Notes under the pieces: model-generated
What the model saw: only the letters and a program-made list of their open reading frames with translations
What the model was told of the DNA's origin: nothing
Databases searched by the model: none
DNA from: Corynebacterium dentalis
GTDB taxonomy: Bacteria > Actinomycetota > Actinomycetes > Mycobacteriales > Mycobacteriaceae
Assembly (NCBI RefSeq): GCF_900232865.1
Contig: NZ_OCTS01000001.1
Location: forward strand, 248,001-312,000
Reading direction: 5' to 3'
Length of the DNA: 64,000 nucleotides
In this document: positions 33,269-43,804 of the stretch, piece by piece
Layout: every line of letters starts with the position of its first letter
How positions within the stretch are numbered: the first letter of the stretch is position 1
Made by a program: the position numbers and the translations under genes

Positions 33269-34270
33269 TTACTCGCGATTGGTGCGGGAGGGGCGCAGCT
33301 CGCGTGGCAGGGAGAAGATCAGATCTTCCGTGGCCGTGGTGACCTCTTCCACGGTGGGGAAGCCCTGCTCAGCGAGCAGATCCAGCACGCCGCGTACCAG
33401 GATCTCCGGCACGGAAGCGCCACTGGTCACGCCCACGCTGTTCACTCCCTCGAGCCACGCCAGGTCGATCTGATCGGCGTAGTCCACCAGGTAGGACTCC
33501 TTGGTGCCGTGCTGCAACGCGACCTCCACCAAGCGCTTCGAGTTGGAGGAGTTCTGCGAGCCCACCACAATCATCAGCTCCACCTTGGGTGCGATGGCCT
33601 TGACCGCGACTTGGCGGTTCTGGGTGGCGTAGCAGATGTCATCGCTCGGCGGATCCTGGATGTGCGGGAACTTCTCGCGCAGCATCTTGACGGTGTCCAT
33701 GGTCTCGTCCACGCTCAGCGTGGTCTGGGACAACCAGATCAGCTTGGTGCCTTCTGGGAAGTCCAGAGCGTTGACGTCATCCTGACCGTCAACCAGGTGC
33801 ACCACATCGGGCGCCTCGCCTGCGGTACCTTCCACTTCCTCGTGTCCGTGGTGGCCAATGAGCACGATCTGGTAGCCCTGCTTGGCAAAGCGCTTAACCT
33901 CGTGGTGCACCTTAGTGACCAGCGGGCAGGTGGCATCCAGGGTGTTCAGTTCCAGCTTGCGGGCCTCCTGGTGCACCATCGGCGAGACACCGTGGGCGGA
34001 GAACACCACGTTGGCGCCCTGGGGAACCTCGGTGGTTTCGTCGACGAAGATCACGCCGCGGTCCTCGAAGGTCTTCACCACGTGCTTGTTGTGCACGATT
34101 TCCTTGCGGACGTAGATCGGTGCGCCGTACTTTTCGAGCGACTTCTCCACAGTCTCCACGGCGCGGTCAACACCAGCGCAGTAGCCTCGCGGTGCTGCCA
34201 GTAAAACCCGCTTGTCAGACTGGGTTGGCTGGCCAGAATCGGCGGTTTCGGCGGTGTTAGTAATGGTCAT
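33269..34270 (-). CDS. ispH: 4-hydroxy-3-methylbut-2-enyl diphosphate reductase
   Basis: This 333-residue enzyme makes IPP and DMAPP from HMBPP, the last step of the MEP isoprenoid pathway. The three cysteines that hold its iron-sulphur cluster are seen in [15 protein letters not shown] and [16 protein letters not shown] and [10 protein letters not shown] are further catalytic-pocket motifs. A TACGAT -10 box lies exactly 7 nt before ATG 34270, so this start (MTITNTAE) is preferred over ATG 34279, which overlaps the box. It is divergent from xseA, as in mycobacteria. Confidence 0.95.
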   Translation of the reverse strand: MTITNTAETADSGQPTQSDKRVLLAAPRGYCAGVDRAVETVEKSLEKYGAPIYVRKEIVHNKHVVKTFEDRGVIFVDETTEVPQGANVVFSAHGVSPMVHQEARKLELNTLDATCPLVTKVHHEVKRFAKQGYQIVLIGHHGHEEVEGTAGEAPDVVHLVDGQDDVNALDFPEGTKLIWLSQTTLSVDETMDTVKMLREKFPHIQDPPSDDICYATQNRQVAVKAIAPKVELMIVVGSQNSSNSKRLVEVALQHGTKESYLVDYADQIDLAWLEGVNSVGVTSGASVPEILVRGVLDLLAEQGFPTVEEVTTATEDLIFSLPRELRPSRTNRE

Positions 34271-34367
34271 GTCAGCCATCGTATAACACGGAACAAACCT
34301 CAGGCAGTGACCCTTGTTGCAGCCGGGCTCCCGGCCGTTGTCTCGGCTGCCCATACAATGAATAACC

Positions 34368-35699
34368 GTGACTTCTCTTAGCCAAGATTCTTCCGGCCCC
34401 GATTCCCCCACCGGCGAGGCCGCCCCCTGGCCGGTGGCGGAACTCAATGCCAAGGTCAAGCAGTGGGTGGAACGCCTCGGCCACATTTGGGTGGAAGGTC
34501 AGGCCACTCAGGTCAACATGAAGCCCACGTGGAAGTTGTCCTACGTGACCTTGCGCGATGTGGAGCAAGAGGCTTCCGTGCAGGTGACGTTGAGCACGTC
34601 CACGTTGCGGTCCATGACCACGCCGTTGAAGAACGGCGACCGCGTGATCATGTATGGAAAGCCCGCGTTTTATGCAGGTCGCGGCTCGTTTTCCCTATGG
34701 GTAACGAAGGTGCGCCACGTAGGTATCGGCGAGTTGCTGGCGCGCATCGAAGAGCTCAAGCGGGCGCTGGCTGCCGAAGGCCTGTTTGATCCACGTCTGA
34801 AGCGCCCCCTCCCCTTCCTGCCGCACCGCATCGGACTGATCACCGGCCGCGGTTCGGCGGCAGAGCGCGACGTGCTCTCCGTTGCCCAGTCCCGCTGGCC
34901 GGCCGTGCAGTTCGAGGTCATCAACACCGCCGTGCAAGGCCCCACCGCAGTCCCTCAGGTGATCGAGGCATTGGAAAAGCTGGACCGCGACCCCACCGTG
35001 GACGTGATCATCATCGCCCGTGGTGGCGGTTCGGTGGAGGATCTCCTTCCTTTCAGCGAGGAGGCTCTGGCGCGTGCGGTGTCTCGAGTCTCGACGCCAA
35101 CCGTCTCCGCAATCGGCCACGAGCCCGACAACCCAGTTTTGGATAACGTCGCTGACCTGCGCGCCGCTACCCCCACCGATGCAGCGAAAACCGTGGTTCC
35201 GGATGTCCTGGCGGAAAAGCAGCTGCTCATTGAGCTCCGTGGACGCGCCTCCGGCGCCCTACGCGGATGGGTGGCCAACGAACGCCGAGGCTTGCACAAC
35301 ATCCGCAGCAGGCCAGTGCTCGCGGATCCACTTCTGCCGGTCAAGCAACAGCAGGACATCGTCCGGGAAACCATGCAACGCAAGGATCGCGCTCTCGGGT
35401 TGGCCGTCCGCGAGCGGCGCAATCACATCTCTTCCCTGAAAGCACAGGTCAACGCCCTGGGTCCGTCCCAGACATTGGCGCGTGGCTACTCAGTGCTGCA
35501 AGTAGTTCCTCGGGACGGGTCGGGGCCTGCGGTGGTGACGGGCGTGGAGCAGGTGCAACCCGGAAGTCAGCTGCGCATTCGCGTGGCGGATGGGTCCATC
35601 ACCGCAGCGGCGATGGGAGTGCAAGTAGCACCTGGTGGCGTCGAGAAAAAGAACACAACAACATCCAACAACAATGAAGCGGACAACAACGATGACTAA
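34368..35699 (+). CDS. xseA: Exodeoxyribonuclease VII large subunit
   Basis: This 443-residue protein has an N-terminal OB fold ([28 protein letters not shown]) and the catalytic region with [28 protein letters not shown] and [16 protein letters not shown]. With XseB it degrades single-stranded DNA in the cytoplasm. The C-terminus is a long coiled region and a low-complexity Asn/Asp-rich tail. GTG 34368 lies 8 nt after a TACAAT -10 box, so it is probably leaderless. The next gene, xseB, overlaps it by 8 nt. Confidence 0.95.
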   Translation: MTSLSQDSSGPDSPTGEAAPWPVAELNAKVKQWVERLGHIWVEGQATQVNMKPTWKLSYVTLRDVEQEASVQVTLSTSTLRSMTTPLKNGDRVIMYGKPAFYAGRGSFSLWVTKVRHVGIGELLARIEELKRALAAEGLFDPRLKRPLPFLPHRIGLITGRGSAAERDVLSVAQSRWPAVQFEVINTAVQGPTAVPQVIEALEKLDRDPTVDVIIIARGGGSVEDLLPFSEEALARAVSRVSTPTVSAIGHEPDNPVLDNVADLRAATPTDAAKTVVPDVLAEKQLLIELRGRASGALRGWVANERRGLHNIRSRPVLADPLLPVKQQQDIVRETMQRKDRALGLAVRERRNHISSLKAQVNALGPSQTLARGYSVLQVVPRDGSGPAVVTGVEQVQPGSQLRIRVADGSITAAAMGVQVAPGGVEKKNTTTSNNNEADNNDD

Positions 35700-35964
35700 C
35701 CCACAACAGGACAACGAACAGCAGCAGTTCCGTCCACTCGAGGAACTGAACTACGAGCAGGCGCGCGATGAGCTGGTGGAAATCGTGAAGATTCTGGAGC
35801 TCGGACAGATGAGCCTGGATGAATCGCTGAACTACTGGGAACGCGGCGAGGAGCTCGCGGCGTACTGCGAGCGCTACCTGGACGGTGCGTCGACCCGCAT
35901 CGAGCAGGCGCTCGAACATCGCGAGGCAGGCGACGATGCCGACAGCGAGGACTACGAAGACTAG
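35692..35964 (+). CDS. xseB: Exodeoxyribonuclease VII small subunit
   Basis: This 90-residue protein contains [18 protein letters not shown] and [20 protein letters not shown], the standard XseB helices, with an acidic tail. It binds XseA's coiled region. ATG 35692 overlaps the xseA stop by 8 nt and no strong ribosome site is seen, so it is probably translated by coupling; ATG 35674 in the same frame is possible. Confidence 0.93.
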   Translation: MTNPQQDNEQQQFRPLEELNYEQARDELVEIVKILELGQMSLDESLNYWERGEELAAYCERYLDGASTRIEQALEHREAGDDADSEDYED

Positions 35965-35970
35965 CCCGGT

Positions 35971-36537
35971 TTAGGAGATCGGTTCGGCCTTCACGGACGC
36001 TTCCGCGGCCTGACGAGCGAGGTCATCGGTGGCCATCGCCTCGATGATCAGGCGTACGTCGCCGAGGTCGGTGACCCAGATGGGGCGGGCGTCGTCACCC
36101 TCGAAGACGTTCCATTCCTGACCAGCGATGTCCTCCGTGCGGATCTCCTCGCGGTAATCATCATCTGGCTGCTCGGCCTTCTTCATCGGCGCGGGAGTCT
36201 GCGTAAGAGAAATGAACTTGTCACCATCAATGACCCACCCGGTGACCACGGAGGTCTCCTGACCAATCGTGGTGCGGCGCTGCGAGTTCGGGACCCAACC
36301 GTCCGGCATGTCCGGGTAGCGGATGGGGAAATTCAGCGCGCGTGCATCCATCGTCAAAATGCCCCGAGCATCCACCTCCTGCACCGGCCCATTGGCCTCC
36401 GGCGCCCCCGGATCCACCGAACACATTCCAGTGAAGCCCACCACCAAGAACATGGCAAACAGGAGCACTCCCAAAGTCAGGAAAACATCCTTGGCGGACT
36501 GGAATACACGAGGCTTTTCGATACGCACGGGTGTCAT
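35971..36537 (-). CDS. DUF4245 membrane-anchored protein
   Basis: This 188-residue protein has one N-terminal helix (FLTLGVLLFAMFLVVGFTG, residues about 20-40) and an extracytoplasmic domain with INFPIRYP-type and WVPNSQRR motifs of DUF4245. A cysteine at the end of the helix (TGMC) is not a good lipobox. It lies between xseB and glpX, as in mycobacteria (Rv1100). Function unknown. ATG 36537 is chosen because similarity begins there; the open frame runs 30 nt further upstream. Confidence 0.85.
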   Translation of the reverse strand: MTPVRIEKPRVFQSAKDVFLTLGVLLFAMFLVVGFTGMCSVDPGAPEANGPVQEVDARGILTMDARALNFPIRYPDMPDGWVPNSQRRTTIGQETSVVTGWVIDGDKFISLTQTPAPMKKAEQPDDDYREEIRTEDIAGQEWNVFEGDDARPIWVTDLGDVRLIIEAMATDDLARQAAEASVKAEPIS

Positions 36538-36668
36538 TATCGCACTAAATGGTGCCCCACCCCCCAATCGGTGTTTCGGTTAGTGCCCGAAAGCCCACAA
36601 CGGTGCCACAATGGACACGATAGACACAGGCAACCCAGACTTGATGACAACGAAATGAGTTGGTGCAG

Positions 36669-37703
36669 ATGACCGCCCAAGCAAACGTTAACCCTTCCGC
36701 GCAGCGCACCGGTGAAGCGCCAGACCGCAACCTGGCAATGGAACTGGTGCGCGTCACCGAGGCCGCAGCGCTGGCCTCCGGCAAGTGGGTTGGCCGCGGA
36801 CAGAAGGAATCCGGCGATGGCGCGGCTGTCGATGCCATGCGACAGATGATCAACTCGGTAACCATGCAGGGCGTGGTTGTCATCGGCGAGGGCGAGAAGG
36901 ACGAAGCCCCCATGCTGTTCAACGGTGAGGAAGTGGGCAACGGACAAGGCCCAGCTGTGGACATCGCCGTGGATCCCGTGGACGGCACCACCCTGATGGC
37001 CGAAGGCCGCCCCAACGCGATCTCCGTGATCGCCGCTGCTGAGCGCGGTTCCATGTACGATCCATCCGCCGTGTTCTACATGAACAAGCTGGCCGTAGGG
37101 CCAGAGTCCGTGGGCAAGGTGGATATCGACGCGCCTGTGGCACACAACATCAATGCCGTGGCCAATGCCAAAAACACCGTTCCTGGGGACATTACCGTGG
37201 TGGTGCTGGATCGCCCTCGCCACGCTGACCTGATTCGCGAAATCCGCGAGGCCGGCGCCAAGGTGCGTCTAATTGGCGACGGCGACGTAGCCGGTGCCGT
37301 TGCGGCCGCGCAAGATGACCTGACCAACTCCGTGGACATCATGATGGGTATCGGCGGCACACCGGAAGGGGTGATCACTGCGGCCGCCATGAAGTGCATG
37401 GGCGGTGAGATCCAGGGAAAGCTGTGGCCTAAGGACGACGCCGAGCGCCAGAAGGCGATCGACGCTGGCCATGACCTGGACCGCGTGCTGACCACCTCGG
37501 ATCTGGTCAATTCCGAGCACTGCTACTTCGTGGCCACCGGCGTGACCAACGGCGACATGGTTCGTGGCGTTTCCTACCGCCAGAATTCCGCCATCACCCG
37601 CTCTCTGGTGATGCGCTCCAAGTCCGGCACCATCCGCCACATCGAAAGTGTCCATCAGCTCAACAAGCTGCAGGAGTACTCCGTGTTGGACTACACCCGG
37701 TAG
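36669..37703 (+). CDS. glpX: Fructose-1,6-bisphosphatase, class II
   Basis: This 344-residue enzyme hydrolyses fructose 1,6-bisphosphate for gluconeogenesis. [11 protein letters not shown] and [14 protein letters not shown] hold the metal-binding acidic residues; [21 protein letters not shown] is the phosphate-binding region. In Corynebacteriales GlpX is usually the main FBPase. ATG 36669 is preferred; TTG and GTG codons 6-9 nt upstream are in frame. It precedes fum in the same direction, a conserved pair. A short GAAA-capped hairpin (37715-37728) lies between them without a T-run. Confidence 0.95.
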   Translation: MTAQANVNPSAQRTGEAPDRNLAMELVRVTEAAALASGKWVGRGQKESGDGAAVDAMRQMINSVTMQGVVVIGEGEKDEAPMLFNGEEVGNGQGPAVDIAVDPVDGTTLMAEGRPNAISVIAAAERGSMYDPSAVFYMNKLAVGPESVGKVDIDAPVAHNINAVANAKNTVPGDITVVVLDRPRHADLIREIREAGAKVRLIGDGDVAGAVAAAQDDLTNSVDIMMGIGGTPEGVITAAAMKCMGGEIQGKLWPKDDAERQKAIDAGHDLDRVLTTSDLVNSEHCYFVATGVTNGDMVRGVSYRQNSAITRSLVMRSKSGTIRHIESVHQLNKLQEYSVLDYTR

Positions 37704-37775
37704 GCACCTGCCCGCGCCGGAAACGGCGAGTATTCTGGTTAGCAAGTTTTCACGGACAACAAAGGTGGATTTTTA

Positions 37776-39179
37776 ATGAGCGAGCAAGAGTTCCGCATTG
37801 AACACGACACGATGGGCGAGGTGAAGGTCCCAGCCAAGGCGCTGTGGCGAGCACAGACCCAGCGTGCGGTAGACAACTTCCCTATCTCCGACCGTCCTCT
37901 CGAGGCCGCGCAGATCCGCGCCATGGGTCTGCTCAAGGCAGCTTGTGCCCAGGTCAACAAGGATCGCGGCCTGCTGAGCGACGAGCAGGCTGATGCCATC
38001 ATCACCGCTGCCAAGGAAATTGCCGATGGCAAGCACGATGATGAATTCCCTATCGACGTGTTCCAGACCGGTTCCGGTACTTCCTCGAACATGAACACCA
38101 ACGAGGTCATCGCTTCCATCGCCAAGAACAACGGCGTGGAGGTTCACCCTAATGACCACGTGAACATGGGCCAGTCCTCCAATGACACCTTCCCTACTGC
38201 GACCCATGTGGCCGCAGCGGTTGCTGCTGCGGATGACCTGATTCCTGGCCTGAAGGTTCTGGAAGAGTCCCTGCTGAAGAAGTCCAAGGAGTGGGAGAAC
38301 GTGGTCAAGTCCGGCCGCACCCACCTGATGGATGCCGTTCCCGTGACCCTCGGCCAGGAGTTCGGTGGCTACGCCCGCCAGATCACCCTGGGCATCGAGC
38401 GCATCGAGGCCACCCTGGGTCGCCTCGGCGAGCTGCCCATCGGCGGCACCGCTGTGGGTACCGGCCTGAACACCCCAGCTGACTTCGGTGCCAAGGTCAC
38501 CGCAGAGCTGGTCAAGCTCACGGGCAACGAGTCCCTGAGCGAGGCAACCAACCACTTCGAGGCGCAGGCTAACCGCGACGGCCTGGTGGAGTTCTCCGCT
38601 GCAATGCGCGGCGTGGCTATCTCTCTGAACAAGATCGCCAACGACATCCGCTGGATGGGCTCCGGCCCGCTGACCGGCTTGGGCGAGATTCACCTGCCAG
38701 ACCTGCAGCCTGGTTCTTCCATCATGCCGGGCAAGGTCAACCCTGTTCTGTGCGAGACTGCCACCCAGGTAGCGGCTCAGGTTATCGGCAACGACGCTGC
38801 TGTGGCTTTCTCCGGTGCCAACGGACACTTCGAGCTCAACGTGTTCATCCCAGTGATGGCACGCAACGTTCTGGAGTCCGCAAAGCTCATCGCCAACACG
38901 GCACGCCAGTTCGCTACCCGCCTGGTAGACGGCATCGAGCCAGATGAGGACCGCATGCGCACCCTGGCTGAGTCCTCCCCTTCCATCGTGACCCCGCTGA
39001 ACTCCGCGATCGGCTACGAGAACGCCGCGAAGGTCGCCAAGACCGCGCTGAAGGAAGGCAAGACTATCCGCCAGACCGTGATCGACATGGGCTTCGTTGA
39101 TGGCGACAAGCTCACCGAGGAAGAGCTGGACAAGCGCCTCGACGTGCTGGCTATGGCGAACACGGACCGCGATAAGTAG
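37776..39179 (+). CDS. fumC: Class II fumarate hydratase
   Basis: This 467-residue TCA-cycle enzyme interconverts fumarate and malate. It has [36 protein letters not shown] and the signature [12 protein letters not shown] with the mobile catalytic serine. Length is normal for class II. AAAGGTGG lies 8 nt before ATG, and a TATTCT -10 box lies near 37731, giving a short leader. It ends at a strong bidirectional terminator. Confidence 0.96.
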   Translation: MSEQEFRIEHDTMGEVKVPAKALWRAQTQRAVDNFPISDRPLEAAQIRAMGLLKAACAQVNKDRGLLSDEQADAIITAAKEIADGKHDDEFPIDVFQTGSGTSSNMNTNEVIASIAKNNGVEVHPNDHVNMGQSSNDTFPTATHVAAAVAAADDLIPGLKVLEESLLKKSKEWENVVKSGRTHLMDAVPVTLGQEFGGYARQITLGIERIEATLGRLGELPIGGTAVGTGLNTPADFGAKVTAELVKLTGNESLSEATNHFEAQANRDGLVEFSAAMRGVAISLNKIANDIRWMGSGPLTGLGEIHLPDLQPGSSIMPGKVNPVLCETATQVAAQVIGNDAAVAFSGANGHFELNVFIPVMARNVLESAKLIANTARQFATRLVDGIEPDEDRMRTLAESSPSIVTPLNSAIGYENAAKVAKTALKEGKTIRQTVIDMGFVDGDKLTEEELDKRLDVLAMANTDRDK

Positions 39180-39189
39180 TCCCCACCTG

Positions 39190-39240
39190 CACGAAAAAGC
39201 TCGGAACCCGAATACGCTTCGGGTTCCGAGCTTTCTCGTG
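39190..39240. terminator. Strong bidirectional terminator after fumC
   Basis: AAAGCTCGGAACCCGAA (39196-39212) pairs perfectly with TTCGGGTTCCGAGCTTT (39218-39234), a 17-bp stem with a 5-nt loop; A- and T-rich ends let it work on either strand, and outer bases (CACGA/TCGTG) extend it. Confidence 0.9.
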
Positions 39241-39264
39241 CACCCACTGCCCATTCTGTAGTAA

Positions 39265-39278
39265 GTGTATTTTTACAC
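39265..39278. promoter_or_regulatory. Palindrome upstream of the TetR-type regulator
   Basis: GTGTA-TTTT-TACAC lies 28 nt before the TATACT -10 box (39306-39311) of the regulator gene. It is just upstream of the -35 region, a plausible autoregulatory operator for the TetR-type protein encoded next to it. Confidence 0.45.
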
Positions 39279-39318
39279 CGGTGGAATTATTTACTCGGAG
39301 CGCGTTATACTGTGCGTC

Positions 39319-40083
39319 GTGGAAACTCGAACTCATTCACCAACAGAAAGCAGAACTGCCCAACACGTCAGCTCACAGCTGGAGTCTGACTACAAAAACA
39401 TGGGATTGCGCGAACGCAAGCGCCTCGAGACGTATTTGCGCATCGAGGACAAAGCCACGCAGCTGTTCCTCGAGCGGAACTATGACGATGTCACCCTCGA
39501 GGAAATCTGCGAGGCAGCAATGGTCTCGCGTCGTACCTTTTTCAACTACTTCCAGTCGAAAGAGCACGTCGCCGTGGGCTCCACCCCCGTCAGCTTCGGC
39601 GACCATGACTACGACAAGATCGAGAACATTAAGGTCCCCGAAGGCTCCTCGCTGATTCACGAGCTCATGCGGATCGTCGGTGCCGCTCGCGTGGCACATG
39701 CCCGCGATATCGAACAAAACTCGATCAACCCTCAGATGACAGATGAGCTCTCCCAGCGTCGCATCGAGCTGTTGCGTCGCCACCCGGCGCTTGGCCTATC
39801 CAAGCTCAGCGCGTTCGAAAAGACACGCAATCGGTTGGCCGTCGCGGTAACCAAAAACCTCGAGAAGTACCCCGAGCACCGCATGCTTCCCCATCGCTCC
39901 ACCGCGCAGGAAGCCCGCTTGGTGGTCACTTCGTCCACGATGACGCTGTGGGCCGCCTCCATCCTCCCAACCCAGCCAATTTCGGCGTACCTGACCGAAG
40001 AATCAGTAGACACTACTGCCTCTGACTTCGCGGCCATCTACACCGCTATGTCAGAAAAATCCCTGTTCACCAACGCAGATTAG
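39319..40083 (+). CDS. TetR-family regulator of the adjacent efflux pump
   Basis: This 254-residue protein has a TetR helix-turn-helix around residues 45-85 (FLERNYDDVTLEEICEAAMV, SRRTFFNYFQSKEHV) and a ligand-binding C-terminal part. It begins with GTG 39319, 7 nt after a TATACT -10 box, so it is leaderless. The MFS pump gene starts 10 nt after its stop, so both form one operon and the protein probably represses it until a drug-like ligand binds. The GTGTA-TTTT-TACAC palindrome upstream is the likely operator. Confidence 0.9.
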   Translation: METRTHSPTESRTAQHVSSQLESDYKNMGLRERKRLETYLRIEDKATQLFLERNYDDVTLEEICEAAMVSRRTFFNYFQSKEHVAVGSTPVSFGDHDYDKIENIKVPEGSSLIHELMRIVGAARVAHARDIEQNSINPQMTDELSQRRIELLRRHPALGLSKLSAFEKTRNRLAVAVTKNLEKYPEHRMLPHRSTAQEARLVVTSSTMTLWAASILPTQPISAYLTEESVDTTASDFAAIYTAMSEKSLFTNAD

Positions 40084-40093
40084 GTCTTTGTAA

Positions 40094-41656
40094 TTGTCCA
40101 CTCCAGCTTCACCTGTTGAAACCCCCGAGAACACCACGTCGGAATCCAATAACGTCCCTGTTGTGGTTGCCTGCCTGATGCTGGGCATGTTGATGTCCTC
40201 GCTGGGGCAAATGATTTTCTCTACCGCGCTTCCCACACTGGTGGGCGAGCTCGGCGGCGCAGCTCAGATGAGCTGGGTCATCACTATTTTCATGCTCACG
40301 ATGACGGTGGGCATGCCGGTTTACGGCAAGTTGGGCGACCAGATCGGTCGCAAGCCCCTGTTCCTCGTCGCGATCGTCCTGTTCTTGGTCGGTTCCGTGG
40401 TGGGTGCGCTCGCCCAGAACATGGGCATGATGATTCTCGCCCGTGGCATCCAGGGCCTCGGAGGTGGCGGTTTGATGGTGCTCTCGCAGGCCATCATCGC
40501 CGACGTGGTTCCGGCCCGTCAACGCGGTAAGTACATGGGCGTGATGGGTGCCGTCTTTGGCGTTAGCTCGGTGCTGGGTCCGCTGTTGGGTGGTTTCTTT
40601 ACGGATGGCCCGGGTTGGCGTTGGGCGTTGTGGTTCAACGTTCCTCTGGGTCTTATTACGCTGGTCATCGCTGCGGTGGTGTTGAAGTTACCTCGACGCC
40701 ATACTGATTCCCGTCATGATATTTTCGGAACCATCGCGATGGCCGTGTCCACTTCTGCGCTGATTTTGACGGTGACATGGGGCGGAAGGGATTACGCCTG
40801 GTCTGACCCGGTAATCCTGGGTCTGATCGCCGCCACCATCATCGCCGGCGTGACCTTCGTAATCATCGAATTGAAGCACCCTAATCCGCTGATCCCGATG
40901 TGGCTATTTAAGGCGCGCAACTTCGCGTTGACAGTGCTGGCAGGCGTCGTGCTGGGTGTGGGCATGTTCGGCACGCTAAGCTACTTGCCTACCTACATCC
41001 AGATGGTGCACAACTTGAGCCCCACTAAGGCGGGCTTGATGATGATTCCTATGATGGCTGGCATGATTCTGACGTCCATTGTGGTGGGCCAGATTGTCAC
41101 TCGCACAGGTAGCTACAAGTGGTACCCAGTGTTCGGCATGATCATCATGGCTGGTGGCTTGCTGCTGTTGGGCCAGATAAAAGCTGATGACACGCTGGTG
41201 CACTTGGGCCTCGTTGAGGCTGTGGTGGGATTGGGTCTGGGCATGTCTATGCAGACGTTGCTGCTCATCGTGCAGAACACGTTCCCCATCAGGATGGTGG
41301 GCACGGCGACATCGTCGAATAACTTCTTCCGCCAGATCGGCGGCGCGGTCGGCGCTTCGGTGGTGGGCTCGCTATTCATGCACCGCGTGTCCGAGTCCCT
41401 GCAGACGAAGTTGCCGGAAGCGTTGTCCAAGCTCAGCCCTGCCGACGCGGCGTGGGCCAAGAACTTCTCCGGCGGCGCCGATTCCATGACACCGGCGCTG
41501 GTGCACCAGGCACCGGAAGCGCTGCGTGAGGTCATCATCAACAGCTACAACGATGCGTTGGTCCCCATCCTGGGTTCCCTTGCACCGCTGGCGATCTTCA
41601 GCGCTTTGGTGGTCTGCTTTGTTAAGCCGGAGAAGCTGAAGGAGACCCTGGACTAA
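40094..41656 (+). CDS. DHA2-type MFS multidrug efflux protein
   Basis: This 520-residue protein has 14 membrane helices and the MFS motif A GKLGDQIGRKPLF in the first loop, with the DHA2/EmrB-like LIPMWLFKARNF block in the middle and the proton-antiport motif C region VFGVSSVLGPLLGG. It should export cationic or lipophilic drugs. TTG 40094 is the best start. Its last 35 nt overlap the convergent acetyltransferase gene. Confidence 0.88.
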   Translation: MSTPASPVETPENTTSESNNVPVVVACLMLGMLMSSLGQMIFSTALPTLVGELGGAAQMSWVITIFMLTMTVGMPVYGKLGDQIGRKPLFLVAIVLFLVGSVVGALAQNMGMMILARGIQGLGGGGLMVLSQAIIADVVPARQRGKYMGVMGAVFGVSSVLGPLLGGFFTDGPGWRWALWFNVPLGLITLVIAAVVLKLPRRHTDSRHDIFGTIAMAVSTSALILTVTWGGRDYAWSDPVILGLIAATIIAGVTFVIIELKHPNPLIPMWLFKARNFALTVLAGVVLGVGMFGTLSYLPTYIQMVHNLSPTKAGLMMIPMMAGMILTSIVVGQIVTRTGSYKWYPVFGMIIMAGGLLLLGQIKADDTLVHLGLVEAVVGLGLGMSMQTLLLIVQNTFPIRMVGTATSSNNFFRQIGGAVGASVVGSLFMHRVSESLQTKLPEALSKLSPADAAWAKNFSGGADSMTPALVHQAPEALREVIINSYNDALVPILGSLAPLAIFSALVVCFVKPEKLKETLD

Positions 41657-42212
41657 CACCGCGGTCTGCGGGTCCTCCGTCGAGGATCCGCTCCAGCATG
41701 ACCACGCCTCGCCACTGTCCGGCCTTGGAGCCGTGCTCCATGTAGCCCATTTTGTGGAACTCTCCTACTTGGGTGAACTTACGAGACTCGTGGAGTTTGA
41801 TGGATCCCACATTTTCGGGGAACACACTGGAATGCATTCCCCAGTATCCCTGCTTGACTGCTTCCTCCAGGAGGCGATCCAGCATCTTGCCCGCCACGCC
41901 CTTGCCTGCGGCGCGGTCGGCAACGTAGATCGAGTCTTCAATCACTCCGCTGAACACTGCGCGGTGACCGATCGGAGAGGCAGTGACCCATCCGAGGATC
42001 TCGGGTTCGCCTTCGGCATTTTTCTCTTCAGCTACGAATGCCAAGTCCATGATGCGGTGAGCGGTAAAGCCATCCCAGTCCGGTGCGACGCGTTCATACG
42101 TCGCTTCACCGGTGTCCATCCCTTTTTGCAGGATGTCCTTGACCTGGGGATAGTCGTTTTCCGTCATTGGGCGGATGTCAATGACAACATTCTCAGCGGA
42201 AGTCATAGGCAT
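41622..42212 (-). CDS. GNAT acetyltransferase, phosphinothricin-acetyltransferase-like
   Basis: This 196-residue protein has the GNAT fold: VIDIRPMTENDYPQVKDIL, the acetyl-CoA loop DRAAGKGVAGKMLDRLLEEA (motif A), and GYWGMHSSVFPENVGSIKLH, then FHKMGYMEHGS, typical of the PAT/methionine sulfone acetyltransferase group. It would N-acetylate a small amine. AAGG lies 7 nt before ATG 42212. Its Gly/Pro/Ser-rich last residues overlap the MFS gene by 35 nt on the opposite strand. Confidence 0.88.
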   Translation of the reverse strand: MPMTSAENVVIDIRPMTENDYPQVKDILQKGMDTGEATYERVAPDWDGFTAHRIMDLAFVAEEKNAEGEPEILGWVTASPIGHRAVFSGVIEDSIYVADRAAGKGVAGKMLDRLLEEAVKQGYWGMHSSVFPENVGSIKLHESRKFTQVGEFHKMGYMEHGSKAGQWRGVVMLERILDGGPADRGVSPGSPSASPA

Positions 42213-42306
42213 GATTTTGCCTTATCCCTCCACGGTTGTGCCAAGTTTTCACTACCGGCGAACGTATTCACAATCCCGCACATCGCATTTGCCCTGCTCG
42301 CGTGGC

Positions 42307-43713
42307 CTACCCGTTTTCCAGCAGGTTCGTCACCAGCTCGGCGATTTCCGAACGCTCGGAGCGGGTCAGCGTCACATGGGCAAACAGTGGATTGCCCTTG
42401 AGCTTCTCAATGACGGCTTGAATGCCATCGTGACGGCCCACGCGGAGGTTGTCACGCTGTGCCACGTCGTGGGTCAGCACCACGCGAGAATTCCGACCCA
42501 GGCGGGACAGAACCGTCAACAAGACGTTGCGCTCCAAAGACTGAGCTTCGTCTACGATCACGTAGCTATCGTTCAGGCTGCGTCCGCGGATGTGAGTCAG
42601 CGGGAGAACTTCCAGCAACTCGCGGTGGATAACCTCGTCGATGACGTTATCGCTGACCACTCCCTCCAGGGTGTCGAACACCGCCTGCGCCCATGGGTTC
42701 ATCTTGTCTGATTCGCTGCCCGGCAGGTAGCCCAGATCCTGGCCACCCACCGCGTACAGCGGGCGGAACACCACGATGCGCTTGTGCAGACCGCGTTCCA
42801 TGACGGCCTCCAAACCAGCACACAGCGCCAGCGCAGACTTACCGGTACCGGCACTTCCGCCCAGCGACACGATGCCGATGTTTTCATCCAGCAGCAGGTC
42901 CAGAGCCACGCGCTGCTGAGAGCTGCGTCCACGAATGCCGAAGGCTTCTAGGTCAGATGGAACCTGATCCACCAGGCCATCTCCCACGACGCGTCCCAGC
43001 GCGGACTGGCTCCCGGCAGTCAGCTGCATGCCGCAGTGCACGGGAAGCTCGTCGATATCCACTCCCTCGATGGTCTGGATTCCGGTCAGGTCCGCTTCCC
43101 CATTGGCGTACAGGCTGTCGATGATCGTGCTGGGCACCTCTGCCCGTGCCATGCCGTTGTACCCGGTCAGCACCACGTCCTGTGCCTTGTATTCGTCTGC
43201 ATCCAGCCCCACGGAACCAGCCTTAACGCGCAGTGGCACATCCTTGGTAACCAGGGTGACGTCATGTCCCTCCGCGCGCAGATTCAACGCGCACGCCAAG
43301 ATCCGGTGATCATTCTCCGAGCCGCGTAGCCCGGAGGGCAGCACCGACTGGTCCACGTGGTTGAGTTCCACCTGCACCGTGCCTTGTTCTTCGTTGACCA
43401 CGGACGGCAGATCCAGGCGGCCGTGCTCGTTGCGCAGGTCTTCCAGCAGCCGCAGCGCCTGGCGTGCGAACCAGCCGAGCTCTGGGTGGTGACGCTTACC
43501 CTCCAGCTCGCTGATCACCACCACGGGCAGGATGACGCGGTGTTCGGCGAACTTCTGCAGAGCAAAGGGGTCGGAAAGCAAAACGGACGTGTCCAGCACG
43601 TAGGTCCTCACGTCGATCTCGGAGGAGGTTGTGCGGTCCACGTCCGTGTGGGCGGTGGTGCCAAAGGCATTGTCAGGCTGCCGCGTGGCAGTCAGTTGTG
43701 GTGTGGAGTCCAT
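42307..43713 (-). CDS. phoH2: PhoH2-type protein: PIN ribonuclease domain fused to PhoH ATPase
   Basis: This 468-residue protein has an N-terminal PIN domain (residues about 36-175: [37 protein letters not shown]) and a C-terminal PhoH helicase-like ATPase with Walker [14 protein letters not shown] and Walker B VIVDEAQS, then [13 protein letters not shown]. Mycobacterial PhoH2 unwinds and cuts RNA; the same function is expected here. TAGCGT lies 7 nt before ATG 43713, consistent with a leaderless start. M. tuberculosis phoH2 (Rv1095) lies in the equivalent neighbourhood. Confidence 0.92.
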   Translation of the reverse strand: MDSTPQLTATRQPDNAFGTTAHTDVDRTTSSEIDVRTYVLDTSVLLSDPFALQKFAEHRVILPVVVISELEGKRHHPELGWFARQALRLLEDLRNEHGRLDLPSVVNEEQGTVQVELNHVDQSVLPSGLRGSENDHRILACALNLRAEGHDVTLVTKDVPLRVKAGSVGLDADEYKAQDVVLTGYNGMARAEVPSTIIDSLYANGEADLTGIQTIEGVDIDELPVHCGMQLTAGSQSALGRVVGDGLVDQVPSDLEAFGIRGRSSQQRVALDLLLDENIGIVSLGGSAGTGKSALALCAGLEAVMERGLHKRIVVFRPLYAVGGQDLGYLPGSESDKMNPWAQAVFDTLEGVVSDNVIDEVIHRELLEVLPLTHIRGRSLNDSYVIVDEAQSLERNVLLTVLSRLGRNSRVVLTHDVAQRDNLRVGRHDGIQAVIEKLKGNPLFAHVTLTRSERSEIAELVTNLLENG

Positions 43714-43804
43714 GGCCTCAACGCTAAGAACTCACTATGTAAATTACATGAGTGAAAGTTGAACTCTGCGTTAATTTGCCCAAGGGTTTACTAGACGTTG
43801 AAGG

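Noticed and set aside
37715..37728. GAAA-capped 5-bp hairpin between glpX and fumC as a terminator
   Set aside because: No T-run follows, and the fumC promoter begins immediately after.
37773..39254. A 493-codon frame antisense to fumC
   Set aside because: It is the codon-bias shadow of fumC in GC-rich DNA; no family motif, promoter or ribosome site.
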